The translations under genes were made by a program, and so were the position numbers. From contig JAJZGE010000109.1 in NCBI GenBank assembly GCA_021798675.1, positions 1-6,507 of the forward strand: 6,507 nucleotides of DNA. Reading direction: 5' to 3'. Numbering within the stretch: the stretch's first letter is position 1; each line of letters opens with the position of its first letter. The notes beneath the pieces are model-generated. The model did no database searches and was not told the DNA's origin. It saw only the letters and a list, made by a program, of their open reading frames with translations. The stretch is from Pseudomonadota bacterium (GTDB lineage Bacteria; Pseudomonadota; Gammaproteobacteria; Xanthomonadales; Rhodanobacteraceae). This document shows, in pieces, positions 6,431-6,507 of this stretch.

Positions 6431-6507
6431 GTGACCGTGCTGCGCCTGCTGCTGGGCGACCAGTTGAACCCGCGACACGCGTGGTTCACGAGCGTCGATC
6501 CCGACGT
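6431..6507 (+). CDS. Cryptochrome/photolyase-related protein of the FeS-BCP type, 3' partial
   Basis: Only 25 codons plus two bases are present, running off the window edge. From the GTG at 6431 the frame reads MTVLRLLLGDQLN then PRHAWFTSVDPDV. The LRLxLGDQLN...H.WF pattern is how I recall the opening of the iron-sulfur bacterial cryptochromes/photolyases (prokaryotic 6-4 photolyases such as Agrobacterium PhrB and Rhodobacter CryB), in which the N-terminal domain binds a lumazine-type antenna. It differs from the FRRDLRL opening of the class I enzyme at 3574. The start follows the TspO-like stop by 12 nt with no in-frame alternative between; a second GTG two codons on is possible. No Shine-Dalgarno site is obvious. 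The four cysteines of the 4Fe-4S cluster would lie beyond the window, so the call rests on the N-terminus and on context. Confidence 0.72.
   Translation, partial: MTVLRLLLGDQLNPRHAWFTSVDPD

Overview
The window is a compact, high-GC stretch (roughly two thirds G+C) carrying seven genes, all on the + strand, with stop/start overlaps at several junctions. Composition, gene content and family resemblance suggest a gammaproteobacterium of the Xanthomonadales/Rhodanobacteraceae type (Rhodanobacter, Dyella, Frateuria and relatives). That placement comes from gene content recalled from memory, not from a database search. No insertion sequence, tRNA, rRNA, CRISPR array or phage gene is visible, and base composition is even across the genes.

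Layout. (1) Positions 1-3372 hold three overlapping genes: the 3' part of a membrane-bound sensor protein with HAMP, GGDEF and EAL domains, a secreted DUF3034-family protein, and a group 1 truncated haemoglobin with a lipoprotein signal peptide. Junctions of the ATGA and TGATG type imply one transcript with coupled translation. (2) Positions 3373-3573 form the only sizeable non-coding gap (201 bp). It contains several palindromes and an A+T-rich patch and is the most likely place for a promoter of the downstream genes. (3) Positions 3574-6507 hold a class I DNA photolyase, a Blc-type lipocalin lipoprotein, a long TspO/MBR-type tryptophan-rich membrane protein, and the first 25 codons of a second photolyase/cryptochrome that resembles the iron-sulfur (FeS-BCP, prokaryotic 6-4) lineage.

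How the genes may work together. The first module looks like an envelope sensing unit. A periplasmic haem protein and a secreted protein of unknown function are made together with a c-di-GMP enzyme whose sensor domain faces the periplasm. The second module has the gene content of a light or photo-oxidative stress cluster: two photolyase-type flavoproteins for UV damage or light sensing, a lipocalin for damaged membrane lipids, and a TspO-like protein for tetrapyrrole or stress responses. No regulator of the LitR/CarH or RpoE-ChrR type lies inside the window. The co-regulation of each module and the function of the haemoglobin/DUF3034/c-di-GMP unit are inferences.
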